This document shows positions 1-6,353 of a stretch of 20,430 bases of DNA, in pieces. The stretch is taken from assembly GCA_036268995.1 (NCBI GenBank), contig DATATB010000172.1, positions 1 through 20,430 of the forward strand, read 5' to 3'. The notes below the pieces were generated by a model that saw only the letters and a list, made by a program, of their open reading frames with translations, searched no databases and was not told where the DNA came from. Every line of letters begins with the position of its first letter. Position 1 is the stretch's first letter. This DNA comes from DATATB01 sp036268995 (lineage in GTDB: Bacteria > Planctomycetota > Planctomycetia > Pirellulales > PNKZ01). Both the position numbers and the translations under genes were made by a program.

Positions 1-120
1 CATCCACCAAACCCTCAGCAACCCGTGCCTGGAGGGCACTCCTCGGCTTGGAAACTGCTACGAACCGCCCGCGACCCTCCCGCTCCGGTGCCACCCGCCA
101 GCTAGCTTGTTCACAGCAGT

Positions 121-190
121 GGGGCGAGGCTCCTGCCGAGCCGGGGGCTCGCTCGGCTCGCACGGGAAAGCTCGGCAGGAGCCTCGCCCT
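121..190. repeat. Long perfect inverted repeat (20-bp arms)
   Basis: Positions 122-141 and 170-189 are exact reverse complements (20 bp, GC-rich), with a 28-base loop and one further G-T wobble pair at 121/190. It lies 20 bases downstream of the stop of the leftward Nudix gene, so it could end or stabilise that transcript. There is no T tract on either side, so it is not a classical intrinsic terminator. The length and perfection suggest a dispersed palindromic element. The rest of 1-209 shows no gene I can support. Confidence 0.75.
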
Positions 191-209
191 CCCATTTGAC
201 GGCACACTT

Positions 210-854
210 CTAGCCGAACAGCGCCCGCAGGGTGATCTGCGACCAGGTTTCGAAGCCGTCGAGGCTGGCCAGCAGCTCGCCGACGGGCGAGAAGCCGCAA
301 TCGACCAGGTCGGGCTCGCGGGGTTCGATGGCCGGCCGCTCGAGCTGGCACAAGTGCACTACGCCCAAATGCACGCGGCCCACTTCGCTCTCGTCGTCGT
401 TGATCAGGCCTACGCAGCGCTCTTCGTACGGCGAATCGATGGCGACTTCTTCGGCCAGCTCGCGGGCGAGGCCCTCGCGATAGACATCGCTACGGCCCAC
501 GGCGTCGGCATCGAGCGACGAGATATGGCCGCCGATGCCCACGCTGCGCTTGCGGTGCAGCCGCTGTTCACCCTGTCCGCGGCCGCGGGTGTATTGGAAG
601 ATATGCGGCCGGCCGTGCGAGTCGAGATGCTGAAACAGCACGTACGGAATGAGCTGCTTGAAGCTGGGATCGTGCTCCATTTCGGCCCGCGGCCGGTAGC
701 TGACGTGCTCGGGCGAAAGGAGTTCGTCCAGGTATCGTGCGGCGTCCGGCGAAAAGCCCTGGAAATGGCCGATGCGATGAAAGACGGAAGTCGGCACCAC
801 CAGCACGCGTTCCGTTTGCACATCCAGCACGATCGCCTCCCTTCGAAGCTGCAT
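210..854 (-). CDS. Nudix-family hydrolase (phosphoesterase-like)
   Basis: This 214-residue protein has a Nudix-type core. A GIGGH segment at residues 106-110 is followed by RELAEEVAI at 131-139, which matches the REUxEE part of the Nudix box that holds the metal-binding glutamates. The first half of the box is degenerate: the usual glutamate eight residues before the Arg is Asp123, and the usual Gly near the end is Ala138. This pattern fits a divergent subfamily often annotated as phosphoesterase. Nudix enzymes cleave nucleoside-diphosphate-linked substrates; the substrate here cannot be told. No signal peptide or membrane segment is seen, so it is probably cytoplasmic. No Shine-Dalgarno sequence precedes the ATG. 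It follows queA on the same strand after a 118-base gap that carries a repeat, so co-transcription is possible but uncertain. Confidence 0.75.
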   Translation of the reverse strand: MQLRREAIVLDVQTERVLVVPTSVFHRIGHFQGFSPDAARYLDELLSPEHVSYRPRAEMEHDPSFKQLIPYVLFQHLDSHGRPHIFQYTRGRGQGEQRLHRKRSVGIGGHISSLDADAVGRSDVYREGLARELAEEVAIDSPYEERCVGLINDDESEVGRVHLGVVHLCQLERPAIEPREPDLVDCGFSPVGELLASLDGFETWSQITLRALFG

Positions 855-938
855 TGATTAAACGCGAAGTGCCAACCGCGGCATCATCGCGAGCCCCAGT
901 ATAAGAACGCCCCTCCCGCTTGGCGAGCGGCCGCTGCC

Positions 939-972
939 CATTCATCATTCATCATTCCGACTTCATCATTTC
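939..972 (-). repeat. 34-nt heptad-periodic repeat, single copy, abutting the queA stop
   Basis: Read on the minus strand this begins GAAATGATGAAGTC and continues as 7-base steps of GGAATGA/TGAATGA, ending in TGAATG. It touches the TAG stop of queA (973-975). The same 34-nt pattern forms both arms of the inverted repeat at 18283-18368, where the right arm also overlaps the end of a leftward gene. No inverted partner is present nearby (855-938), so this is a half-element. Confidence 0.8.
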
Positions 973-2019
973 CTACAGGATCAGCATCGCGTCGCCGTAA
1001 CTGTAGAAACGGTATTGCTCGCGAATCGCTTCGTGATAGGCCCGCATGATCAGTTCGTCGCCGCCGAAAGTGCGCACGAGGACCAGCAGTGTGGTGCGGG
1101 GAAGGTGAAAATTCGTGAGCAACGCGTCGACGGCGTGGAAGGTGTACGGCGGCTTGATGAACAGGTTGGTGTCGCCGGCCCAGGGGCGTAGCTGGCCATC
1201 GCGGGCCGCCGTCTCGAGTACGCGCACGCTGGTCGTGCCGACGGCCACCACACGGCCGCCGCGCGCCCGGCAGTCGAGGATTTTATCGACGGTGGCGGGA
1301 CTGATTTCGCCGGTTTCGTGGTGCATCGGGTGGTCGGCCAGTCGCTCGGCCTTGAGCGGCCGAAACGTGTCGAGGCCCACGTGCAGCGTCAGCCGGCAGA
1401 TCGTGACGCCGCGATCGACGAGCTGGCCTAGCAATTCGTTGGTGAAGTGCAGACCGGCAGTCGGGGCCGCCACGGCTCCCGGGTTTCGCGCATAGACCGT
1501 CTGGTAACGCAGGCGATCGTCGCGCTCCATTTCGCCGCCGCGAATGTAGTGTGGCAAGGGGACGCGGCCCACGCGATCGAGCAAGTCGTACGTCGGTTCG
1601 TCGACCAGCGGCAGGGCCAGCCACATGCCGCCCGGTTGTTTCTCTTCCATCAGCAGCCGCACGTCGTCGCGGCCGCGATTGTCGAGCAAGTCCACCGTTT
1701 CGCCCGGCGCCAGATGGCCGCGCGTTTTGCACAGCAATCGCCAACGTCCTGCGGCATCGACGCCCAGGAACAACCCCTCCCAACGTCCCTGGGTGTTGCT
1801 GCGGCGTCCGATCAGCCGGGCCGGCACCACGCGCGTGTCGTTAATGATCAGGCAATCGCGCGGGTCGAGCAGCTCGGGCAGATCGCGAATCGAGCGGTGC
1901 GCAAGCGTGCCGGCGGCCCGGTCGATGACCATCAGCCGGGCATCGGTGCGGCTGGCCGGCGGGCGCTGCGCAATCAAGTCGCGCGGCAGCTCGTAATCGT
2001 ATTGCGAAGACTCGGACAT
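973..2019 (-). CDS. queA: S-adenosylmethionine:tRNA ribosyltransferase-isomerase
   Basis: QueA transfers and isomerises the ribosyl moiety of S-adenosylmethionine onto the 7-aminomethyl-7-deazaguanine base of tRNA, giving epoxyqueuosine; it acts in the cytoplasm. The 348-residue product has the family's usual length and motifs: YDYELPRDLIAQRP near the N-terminus, INDTRVVPARL, APTAGLHFT, VGTTSVRVLE, a TNFHLPRTTLLVLV stretch, and a C-terminal YGDAMLIL. The frame stays open upstream to 2304, but the family N-terminus (MSESSQYDYELP) begins at the ATG at 2017-2019, so I chose that start. Only a weak G-rich stretch precedes it. The gene diverges from mraZ across a 409-base intergenic region. The stop codon is immediately followed by the 34-nt repeat. 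Confidence 0.96.
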   Translation of the reverse strand: MSESSQYDYELPRDLIAQRPPASRTDARLMVIDRAAGTLAHRSIRDLPELLDPRDCLIINDTRVVPARLIGRRSNTQGRWEGLFLGVDAAGRWRLLCKTRGHLAPGETVDLLDNRGRDDVRLLMEEKQPGGMWLALPLVDEPTYDLLDRVGRVPLPHYIRGGEMERDDRLRYQTVYARNPGAVAAPTAGLHFTNELLGQLVDRGVTICRLTLHVGLDTFRPLKAERLADHPMHHETGEISPATVDKILDCRARGGRVVAVGTTSVRVLETAARDGQLRPWAGDTNLFIKPPYTFHAVDALLTNFHLPRTTLLVLVRTFGGDELIMRAYHEAIREQYRFYSYGDAMLIL

Positions 2020-2353
2020 CAGCGGATTCCGCCCCCAAAAAGCCGCGACCGGTGGCGGCGGGAGTTCGCCCCGCAGCCCGGTATCGCGCAAGCCACGATC
2101 GAGTATAGAAGGCACTGCCGCCCAACGTCGAGTGGCAGCCAAACTCTTTTGTTCAAAACGACTTACGAAATGGCGTCGAATGCTCGTGCAACGCTTCGAG
2201 GCGTCGGCGGGCAGTCTTTCGTCGCTCTCGCGCAGCGATTCGGCGCGCACGAAAATAATTTTCGAAATCGCGCGACGGGCCTGAATCGTTGTGGCTGCAA
2301 ACACCTACGTCGCGCGCGCTTTGCAGTTGCCTGCGCGCGGTGGGAAAAGTTGC
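2020..2353. other. Intergenic region between divergent queA and mraZ
   Basis: No gene is supported here; the open frames on both strands are extensions or shadows. It holds an AT-rich patch with a perfect 15-bp palindrome, CGAAAATAATTTTCG, at 2250-2264. Two long-loop inverted repeats also occur: CGCGCGACG at 2269-2277 pairs with 2308-2316, and CTGCAAA at 2295-2301 pairs with 2320-2326. A lone TGGGA box sits at 2341-2345, 21 bases upstream of the MraZ box array. Confidence 0.6.
2250..2264. promoter_or_regulatory. Perfect 15-bp palindrome, candidate operator
   Basis: CGAAAATAATTTTCG is a perfect palindrome around a central A. It stands out as an AT-rich island in GC-rich DNA between the divergent queA and mraZ genes. 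Dyads of this size are typical of sites for dimeric regulators. The binding protein is unknown and the role is inferred from position only. Confidence 0.4.
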
Positions 2354-2381
2354 TTGACCAGTGGCGGCTGGTGGGTATCTT
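2354..2381 (+). promoter_or_regulatory. Candidate sigma-70-type promoter of mraZ
   Basis: TTGACC at 2354-2359 is a near-consensus -35 element. TATCTT at 2376-2381 is a plausible -10 element, separated by 16 bases. Transcription would start near 2388, about 40 bases before the mraZ ATG. The element overlaps the MraZ box array, as expected for autorepression. Confidence 0.6.
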
Positions 2382-2396
2382 TGGCGACTTGTGGGG
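2362..2396 (+). promoter_or_regulatory. MraZ operator: four TGG(G/C)N boxes at 10-bp period
   Basis: TGGCG at 2362, TGGGT at 2372, TGGCG at 2382 and TGGGG at 2392 start exactly 10 bases apart. MraZ is known to bind TGGGN direct repeats separated by 5-base spacers upstream of its own gene, which is the same period. The boxes cover the spacer, the -10 element and the likely start site, so binding should block transcription of mraZ. Confidence 0.75.
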
Positions 2397-2428
2397 AGGA
2401 ATGGTGTTACTCGCTTTGTTGACTCGCA

Positions 2429-2884
2429 ATGCTGCTCACCGGCACGTTCGTGCGTTCGCTCGACGAGAAGCTGCGGGTGGCAATTCCCAAACGGCTGCGT
2501 GACGATCTAGAAGCCGCAGGAGAGACCGGACTTTACCTGGTGCCGGGAACGGACCAGTCGCTGGCCCTGTACCCCGAGCCGGCGCTGGAACGGATGGCAG
2601 CCAGGTTGTCGGCGGCCTCGCCGGCGCAACAAGAGGTGCGGGCCTTTAACCGGCTGTTTTATGCTCAGGCGCAGCGCGTCGAGGTGGATGTGCAGGGGCG
2701 GATTCGGCTGCCGCCCGAGCTGGCGAAACTGGCCGGATTGAGCAAGGAAATCGTGCTGTTGGGTGTCAGCGATCATGTCGAGATTTGGGACCGCCCGCGC
2801 TGGGAGGATTACCTAGCCAGCCGAGCTGCCCATTACGACGAAATTGCCGAGCGGGCCTGGGGTCAACCGCCCAAAGAGGGCTGA
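2429..2884 (+). CDS. mraZ: Transcriptional regulator MraZ
   Basis: MraZ is the DNA-binding regulator at the head of the division and cell-wall (dcw) cluster. The 151-residue product has the two SpoVT/AbrB-like halves of the family: LDEKLRVAIPKRL near residues 12-24 and VDVQGRIRLPPEL in the second half, followed by a VSDHVEIWDRPRWEDYL segment. The start is fixed by a stop codon in frame at 2420-2422, just upstream. The GGGGAGG at 2393-2399 is about 30 bases away, too far for a normal ribosome binding site, so initiation may not use one. The promoter carries a strong match to an MraZ operator, implying autorepression. The usual partner rsmH is on the same strand but 2.5 kb away, separated by a convergent sulfatase gene. 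Confidence 0.95.
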   Translation: MLLTGTFVRSLDEKLRVAIPKRLRDDLEAAGETGLYLVPGTDQSLALYPEPALERMAARLSAASPAQQEVRAFNRLFYAQAQRVEVDVQGRIRLPPELAKLAGLSKEIVLLGVSDHVEIWDRPRWEDYLASRAAHYDEIAERAWGQPPKEG

Positions 2885-3252
2885 AACCCCGCGTGCTTAG
2901 AATACAAACGCAGCACTGGGACTAACTGAATCTAAGGGATTTTGGAGGTAGCGTCCGTCCGATTGTTCGCCCAGTGTGTCAGACCATCCGCACCCGACCG
3001 TAGGCGGCCACCGACGGTCGGGGGCTCTCCCGGAACGCGACTCGGGGGCTGGTCAGACACAGGCCGGCAAGCCAGGGAGGCAACTGCCGGCCGCGAACGT
3101 GGAAGACTCTTGCTGGATGGCCAGGCGAGTCGACTGCCAGGCACCCACCGCTCCGGACACGGATGACCGGGGTGGGCTGCTTTGGTCCTGGCGGCAGCCT
3201 CGCTGCCGAGCCGGCTGCCATGTACCGCCCGGCCGCGTCGCGGACTGCCTTT
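2885..3252. other. Convergent spacer between mraZ and the sulfatase gene
   Basis: No gene is supported in these 368 bases. The region is rich in inverted repeats: a nested hairpin at 2975-3061, and a 7-bp stem CGGCAGC/GCTGCCG with a 3-base loop at 3192-3208, about 45 bases past the sulfatase stop. Neither is followed by a T tract, so termination of the two converging genes would have to rely on the stems alone or on Rho. Confidence 0.55.
2975..3061. repeat. Nested inverted repeat (two-tier hairpin)
   Basis: The outer arms, TGTGTCAGACCA at 2975-2986 and TGGTCAGACACA at 3050-3061, pair with one mismatch. Inside, CCCGACCGT at 2993-3001 pairs perfectly with ACGGTCGGG at 3014-3022 around a 12-base loop. 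The unit is about 87 bases and has the form of a small palindromic mobile or dispersed element. It could also act as a bidirectional transcript end. Confidence 0.6.
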
Positions 3253-5034
3253 TCAACGCCGAATGTAGACGAAATAGGCACCGCACAGCTCGTTGCCTTG
3301 GGCATCGTAGAACCAGGTTTGCAGTTTGGTTCGCGAGCCGGCCGCCAGCGGCAGGGTAAAGTCCACTTGCTTGTCTTGGGGATTGACTGCGACCGTCTCG
3401 TCAAAATTGCCAATCTTGAGACGAGCTTTCGCAATCGGCAGGGCGGTGCCGGCCTCGAGCCTGCCGCCGAGCGCCTCGTGGAAGGCCGGGACTCCGGCGC
3501 TGATCGCGGCGTCGGCTTCGGCAGGCCAGCGACGCAGACCAAAAGTATAGGTGCCCTCGCGTTCCACCAGCACGTGCCACGTGCCGTTTTTGTGCAGGCC
3601 CTCGCGCACGTCGACGATGTTGTCGCAGTAAACGTCGAGCCAATCAGCGCCCGATAGGCGCGTGGGATTCTCAAGCGCCGCACCAATGCTCACGGGAATG
3701 ACATCGTTGACCAAGGGCTCGACTTCGCGCCACCACGAGTCGTAATGGGCCCGCATTTGCCCCAGGATCTCGGGGTGATCGACGGCGACATTCTTCTTCT
3801 GACCTGGGTCGGTCGCCAGGTCGTAGAGTTCGGCGCCTTTGACCAGACGCCATTTGCGCCACAGCACGGCCGAGTCGTACTTCTTGGGCGTCTGGCCATA
3901 TTGCACGACCAGAGTTCGATCGGGCGGCGACGCCGCGCCCTCGCGCAGCACGCCCGCCAGGCTCACACCGTCAAAACGGGCCGACTCGGGAGGCTTCACG
4001 CCGCATAGATCGAGCAGCGTGGGCAGCAGATCTTGAACCTGCGTCAGGCCATCGACGTCGCCTGCCGGCCGCAGTCGACCGTCGGGCCAGCGAATGAAAC
4101 AGGCGGCCCGATGACCGCCCTCGTAATACTGCGTTTTCCAGCCGCGCATGCCGGCGTTGTAGAGTGTGACACCGGCAAAGCCGCCATTATCGTGCAGGTA
4201 AACCAGAATCGTGTTCTCAGCCAGGCCCGAATCGTCGAGCATCGTCAGCAATTTGCCGACGTTTTCGTCGAGATTGGAAAGCATGCCGAGGAACGCGGCC
4301 GGCTCGCCGTGTTTGTAAGGAGCCTCGTATTTTTCGGGAACCCAATAAGGAAAATGCGCGGCATTGGTCGGCAAGTACAGCAAGAACGGCTCGCCCGCGT
4401 CTTGGCACTTGCGAATCCACTGGGTTCCCAACTGGAACCAGACATCGGTGCAGTAACCGGGATACTTCTGCAATTGGCCGTTGTGAAAAAAGCGGCCGTT
4501 CAAGTAGTCGTTGTTCCACGTGTCCGCGATGGACGTCACGTTAAAACCCTTGAGGTACACGGACTCGTCAAAGCCGCGCTGCATGGGCAGGTTTGGCCAG
4601 TTGTCTCCGAGATGCCACTTTCCGAACATTGCCGTCCGGTATCCGCTCGCGGAAAAAATGTCGGCAATCGTGGGGATGTCGCGGCGGATGAACGAGCGGC
4701 CCGCGGTGACCGAGGTCACGCCATTGCGCAGGGCGTCAACGCCGGTGAGCAGTTCGCCGCGCGTCGGCGAGCACATGGGACACACGTGGAAGTCGAGCAG
4801 CCGAACGCTTTGATTGTGCAGTTGGTCGAGATTCGGCGTTTTCAAAACCGGATTGCCATGGCAGGAGAAGTCGCCATAACCCTGATCGTCGCTCATCACG
4901 ATGATGACATTCGGTCGCGCGCCAGCCTTCGGTTCTCGCGAGGCCGGTCGGGCTGCTGCCGGCAGGGCAGCCGCTGCCAGCACGGCCCACGCCGCGAAAA
5001 CAGTCCCGTAATCAGCTCGAAGCGCGCGGGACAT
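3253..5034 (-). CDS. Secreted type I sulfatase
   Basis: This is a formylglycine-dependent sulfatase that hydrolyses sulfate esters, probably of polysaccharides, outside the cytoplasm. The product has 593 residues. An N-terminal hydrophobic stretch (about residues 10-28) ends in a likely signal peptidase site near ALPAAA. Metal-binding D49-D50 (SDDQGYGD) come next, then the sulfatase signature CSPTR at 88-92 with C88 as the residue to be oxidised, GKWHLG at 138-143, and HDNGG at 281-285. A C-terminal beta-rich domain follows from about residue 450. The ATG at 5032-5034 is chosen because GGAGA lies 8 bases upstream and the signal peptide starts there, although the frame is open to 5139. It sits opposite to, and between, mraZ and rsmH, an unusual place. 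The true substrate cannot be read from the sequence. Confidence 0.93.
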   Translation of the reverse strand: MSRALRADYGTVFAAWAVLAAAALPAAARPASREPKAGARPNVIIVMSDDQGYGDFSCHGNPVLKTPNLDQLHNQSVRLLDFHVCPMCSPTRGELLTGVDALRNGVTSVTAGRSFIRRDIPTIADIFSASGYRTAMFGKWHLGDNWPNLPMQRGFDESVYLKGFNVTSIADTWNNDYLNGRFFHNGQLQKYPGYCTDVWFQLGTQWIRKCQDAGEPFLLYLPTNAAHFPYWVPEKYEAPYKHGEPAAFLGMLSNLDENVGKLLTMLDDSGLAENTILVYLHDNGGFAGVTLYNAGMRGWKTQYYEGGHRAACFIRWPDGRLRPAGDVDGLTQVQDLLPTLLDLCGVKPPESARFDGVSLAGVLREGAASPPDRTLVVQYGQTPKKYDSAVLWRKWRLVKGAELYDLATDPGQKKNVAVDHPEILGQMRAHYDSWWREVEPLVNDVIPVSIGAALENPTRLSGADWLDVYCDNIVDVREGLHKNGTWHVLVEREGTYTFGLRRWPAEADAAISAGVPAFHEALGGRLEAGTALPIAKARLKIGNFDETVAVNPQDKQVDFTLPLAAGSRTKLQTWFYDAQGNELCGAYFVYIRR

Positions 5035-5428
5035 GCGATGTTTCTCCACGGAGTGGACGAAAGGGCGGGCGATTGGTGTTAAGCGGGACGCCATGCCGGC
5101 GGGATGTTCTGAGATCGGCGCACCGAAGCCAAAATGCAAACCCTATGGTAGTTGCGCCGCTGGAGCAAATAAACCATTACCAGCGGCCGGGGAGCCACGA
5201 TTGGCGGGTGACGGCCAGCTCCACGTCGGCGCTCTGTCAGGTGACTGCCGCTACCCATCACCGGACGCCACCTCTAAACTAGTCGCTGCTCGAGTCCGCG
5301 GCTTTGTCGGTCGCGCAGGACTCCCCGGACTTACGTCCTGGGGCTCGCCATGGACGAGGTTCGCCACGGACGGGCTCGTCGGGCGTTTGTCGGCGCTTTC
5401 ACAGTTCTTACCACTTTTGATTGCCAGC
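5035..5428. other. Divergent intergenic region between the sulfatase gene and rsmH
   Basis: These 394 bases hold the sulfatase ribosome binding site (5043-5047) and presumably promoters for both genes; I see no convincing -35/-10 pair for rsmH. An imperfect hairpin lies at 5323-5343: CCCC-GGAC, loop TTAC, GTCC-T-GGGG, with a single-base bulge. The rsmH frame is open across the region, but its translation shows no family similarity, so I treat it as non-coding. Confidence 0.55.
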
Positions 5429-6316
5429 GTGCCTGACCAATCCCCCTCGCATGTGCCGGTGATGTTGGCCGAAGTGCTCCAGTGGTTGGCGCCGAAGCCG
5501 GGCGGCATTTATTTTGATGGCACGCTGGGGGGCGGCGGCCACACGCGGGCTCTGGCTGGCTTGGTCGAGCCCGGTGGTTACGTGATCGCCGTCGATCGCG
5601 ATCCCCAGGCCATCGCCGCGGCCGAGCGCAATTTGGCCGGATTGCCGATCAAGCTGGCCGAATCGGACTTTGCCGACATGCCTGCCGTGCTCGACGAGGT
5701 AGGGATCGAAGCGGTCGACGGTGTGTTGCTGGACGTCGGGCTGTCGAGCGATCAGCTAGCAGACAGCGAGCGGGGTTTTAGTTTTGATGCTGACGGCGCA
5801 CTCGATTTACGCTTTAATCCCGCACTTGGCCGATCGGCGGCCGACCTGGTCAACCGCCTGGACGCCGAGCGGCTGGCCAACGTGATCTACCAATACGGTG
5901 AAGAGCGCTACAGCCGCCGCATCGCGCGCGCCATTGTCGAAGCCCGCACCCAGCGGCCGATTAGCACGGCTCGGGAGCTGGCCGAATTGGTGCGGCGCTG
6001 CGTGCCGCGCGAGTCGAGAAAGAATCCGATCGATCCGGCGACGCGCACGTTTCAGGCGCTGCGCATCGCGGTGAACGACGAACTAGGCAGTCTCGAGCGG
6101 GCCTTGGCCGCCGTGCCTGCGAGGCTCAAGCCAGGTGGCAGAATCGTGGTGATCAGCTTTCATTCGCTCGAAGACCGCCGCGTCAAGGAAGCGTTTCGGC
6201 AGGATGGCCGTTACGAAGTCCTGACCCGCAAGCCCGTGCGAGCAACGCCCGAAGAGGTCGACGTCAATCCCCGGGCTCGCAGCGCGAAGCTGCGGGCCGC
6301 ATCCCGAGCGAAATAG
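5429..6316 (+). CDS. rsmH: 16S rRNA (cytosine(1402)-N(4))-methyltransferase
   Basis: RsmH methylates N4 of C1402 in 16S rRNA using S-adenosylmethionine. The product is 295 residues from the chosen GTG at 5429, close to the family norm. It begins HVPVMLAEVL near residues 8-17, then the SAM-binding loop DGTLGGGGHT, an AVDRDPQA segment, LDVGLSSDQL, a DGALDLRF segment, FQALRIAVNDEL, and ISFHSLEDRRVK. It ends with the characteristic NPRARSAKLRA. The frame runs open to 5033, but the extra 132 residues resemble nothing and overlap the sulfatase start. A TTG at 5417 is an alternative start; neither has a Shine-Dalgarno sequence. The next gene starts 37 bases downstream on the same strand, so the two probably share a transcript. 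Confidence 0.95.
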   Translation: MPDQSPSHVPVMLAEVLQWLAPKPGGIYFDGTLGGGGHTRALAGLVEPGGYVIAVDRDPQAIAAAERNLAGLPIKLAESDFADMPAVLDEVGIEAVDGVLLDVGLSSDQLADSERGFSFDADGALDLRFNPALGRSAADLVNRLDAERLANVIYQYGEERYSRRIARAIVEARTQRPISTARELAELVRRCVPRESRKNPIDPATRTFQALRIAVNDELGSLERALAAVPARLKPGGRIVVISFHSLEDRRVKEAFRQDGRYEVLTRKPVRATPEEVDVNPRARSAKLRAASRAK

Positions 6317-6353
6317 CATCCGGCAAAAGATCTTGGCGCAAGGAGGCGCGAGC

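Noticed and set aside
1..120. Possible end of a gene entering from the left edge
   Set aside because: Several frames are open over this short stretch, but none shows a recognisable protein end, so none can be preferred.
48..857. Long plus-strand frame opposite the Nudix gene
   Set aside because: It is the antisense shadow of a gene with a recognisable Nudix core; its translation has no family features.
1447..2502. 351-codon plus-strand frame across queA and into mraZ
   Set aside because: It overlaps queA antisense and mraZ out of frame. The ATG at 2401 directly after GGGGAGGA is tempting, but the frame gives no recognisable protein, while mraZ in the other frame is clear.
4033..5082. 349-codon plus-strand frame opposite the sulfatase
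   Set aside because: Antisense shadow of a gene with complete sulfatase motifs.
5033..5428. 132-residue N-terminal extension of RsmH
   Set aside because: The family begins at the HVPVM block. The extension has no similarity, spans the divergent promoter region and overlaps the sulfatase start.
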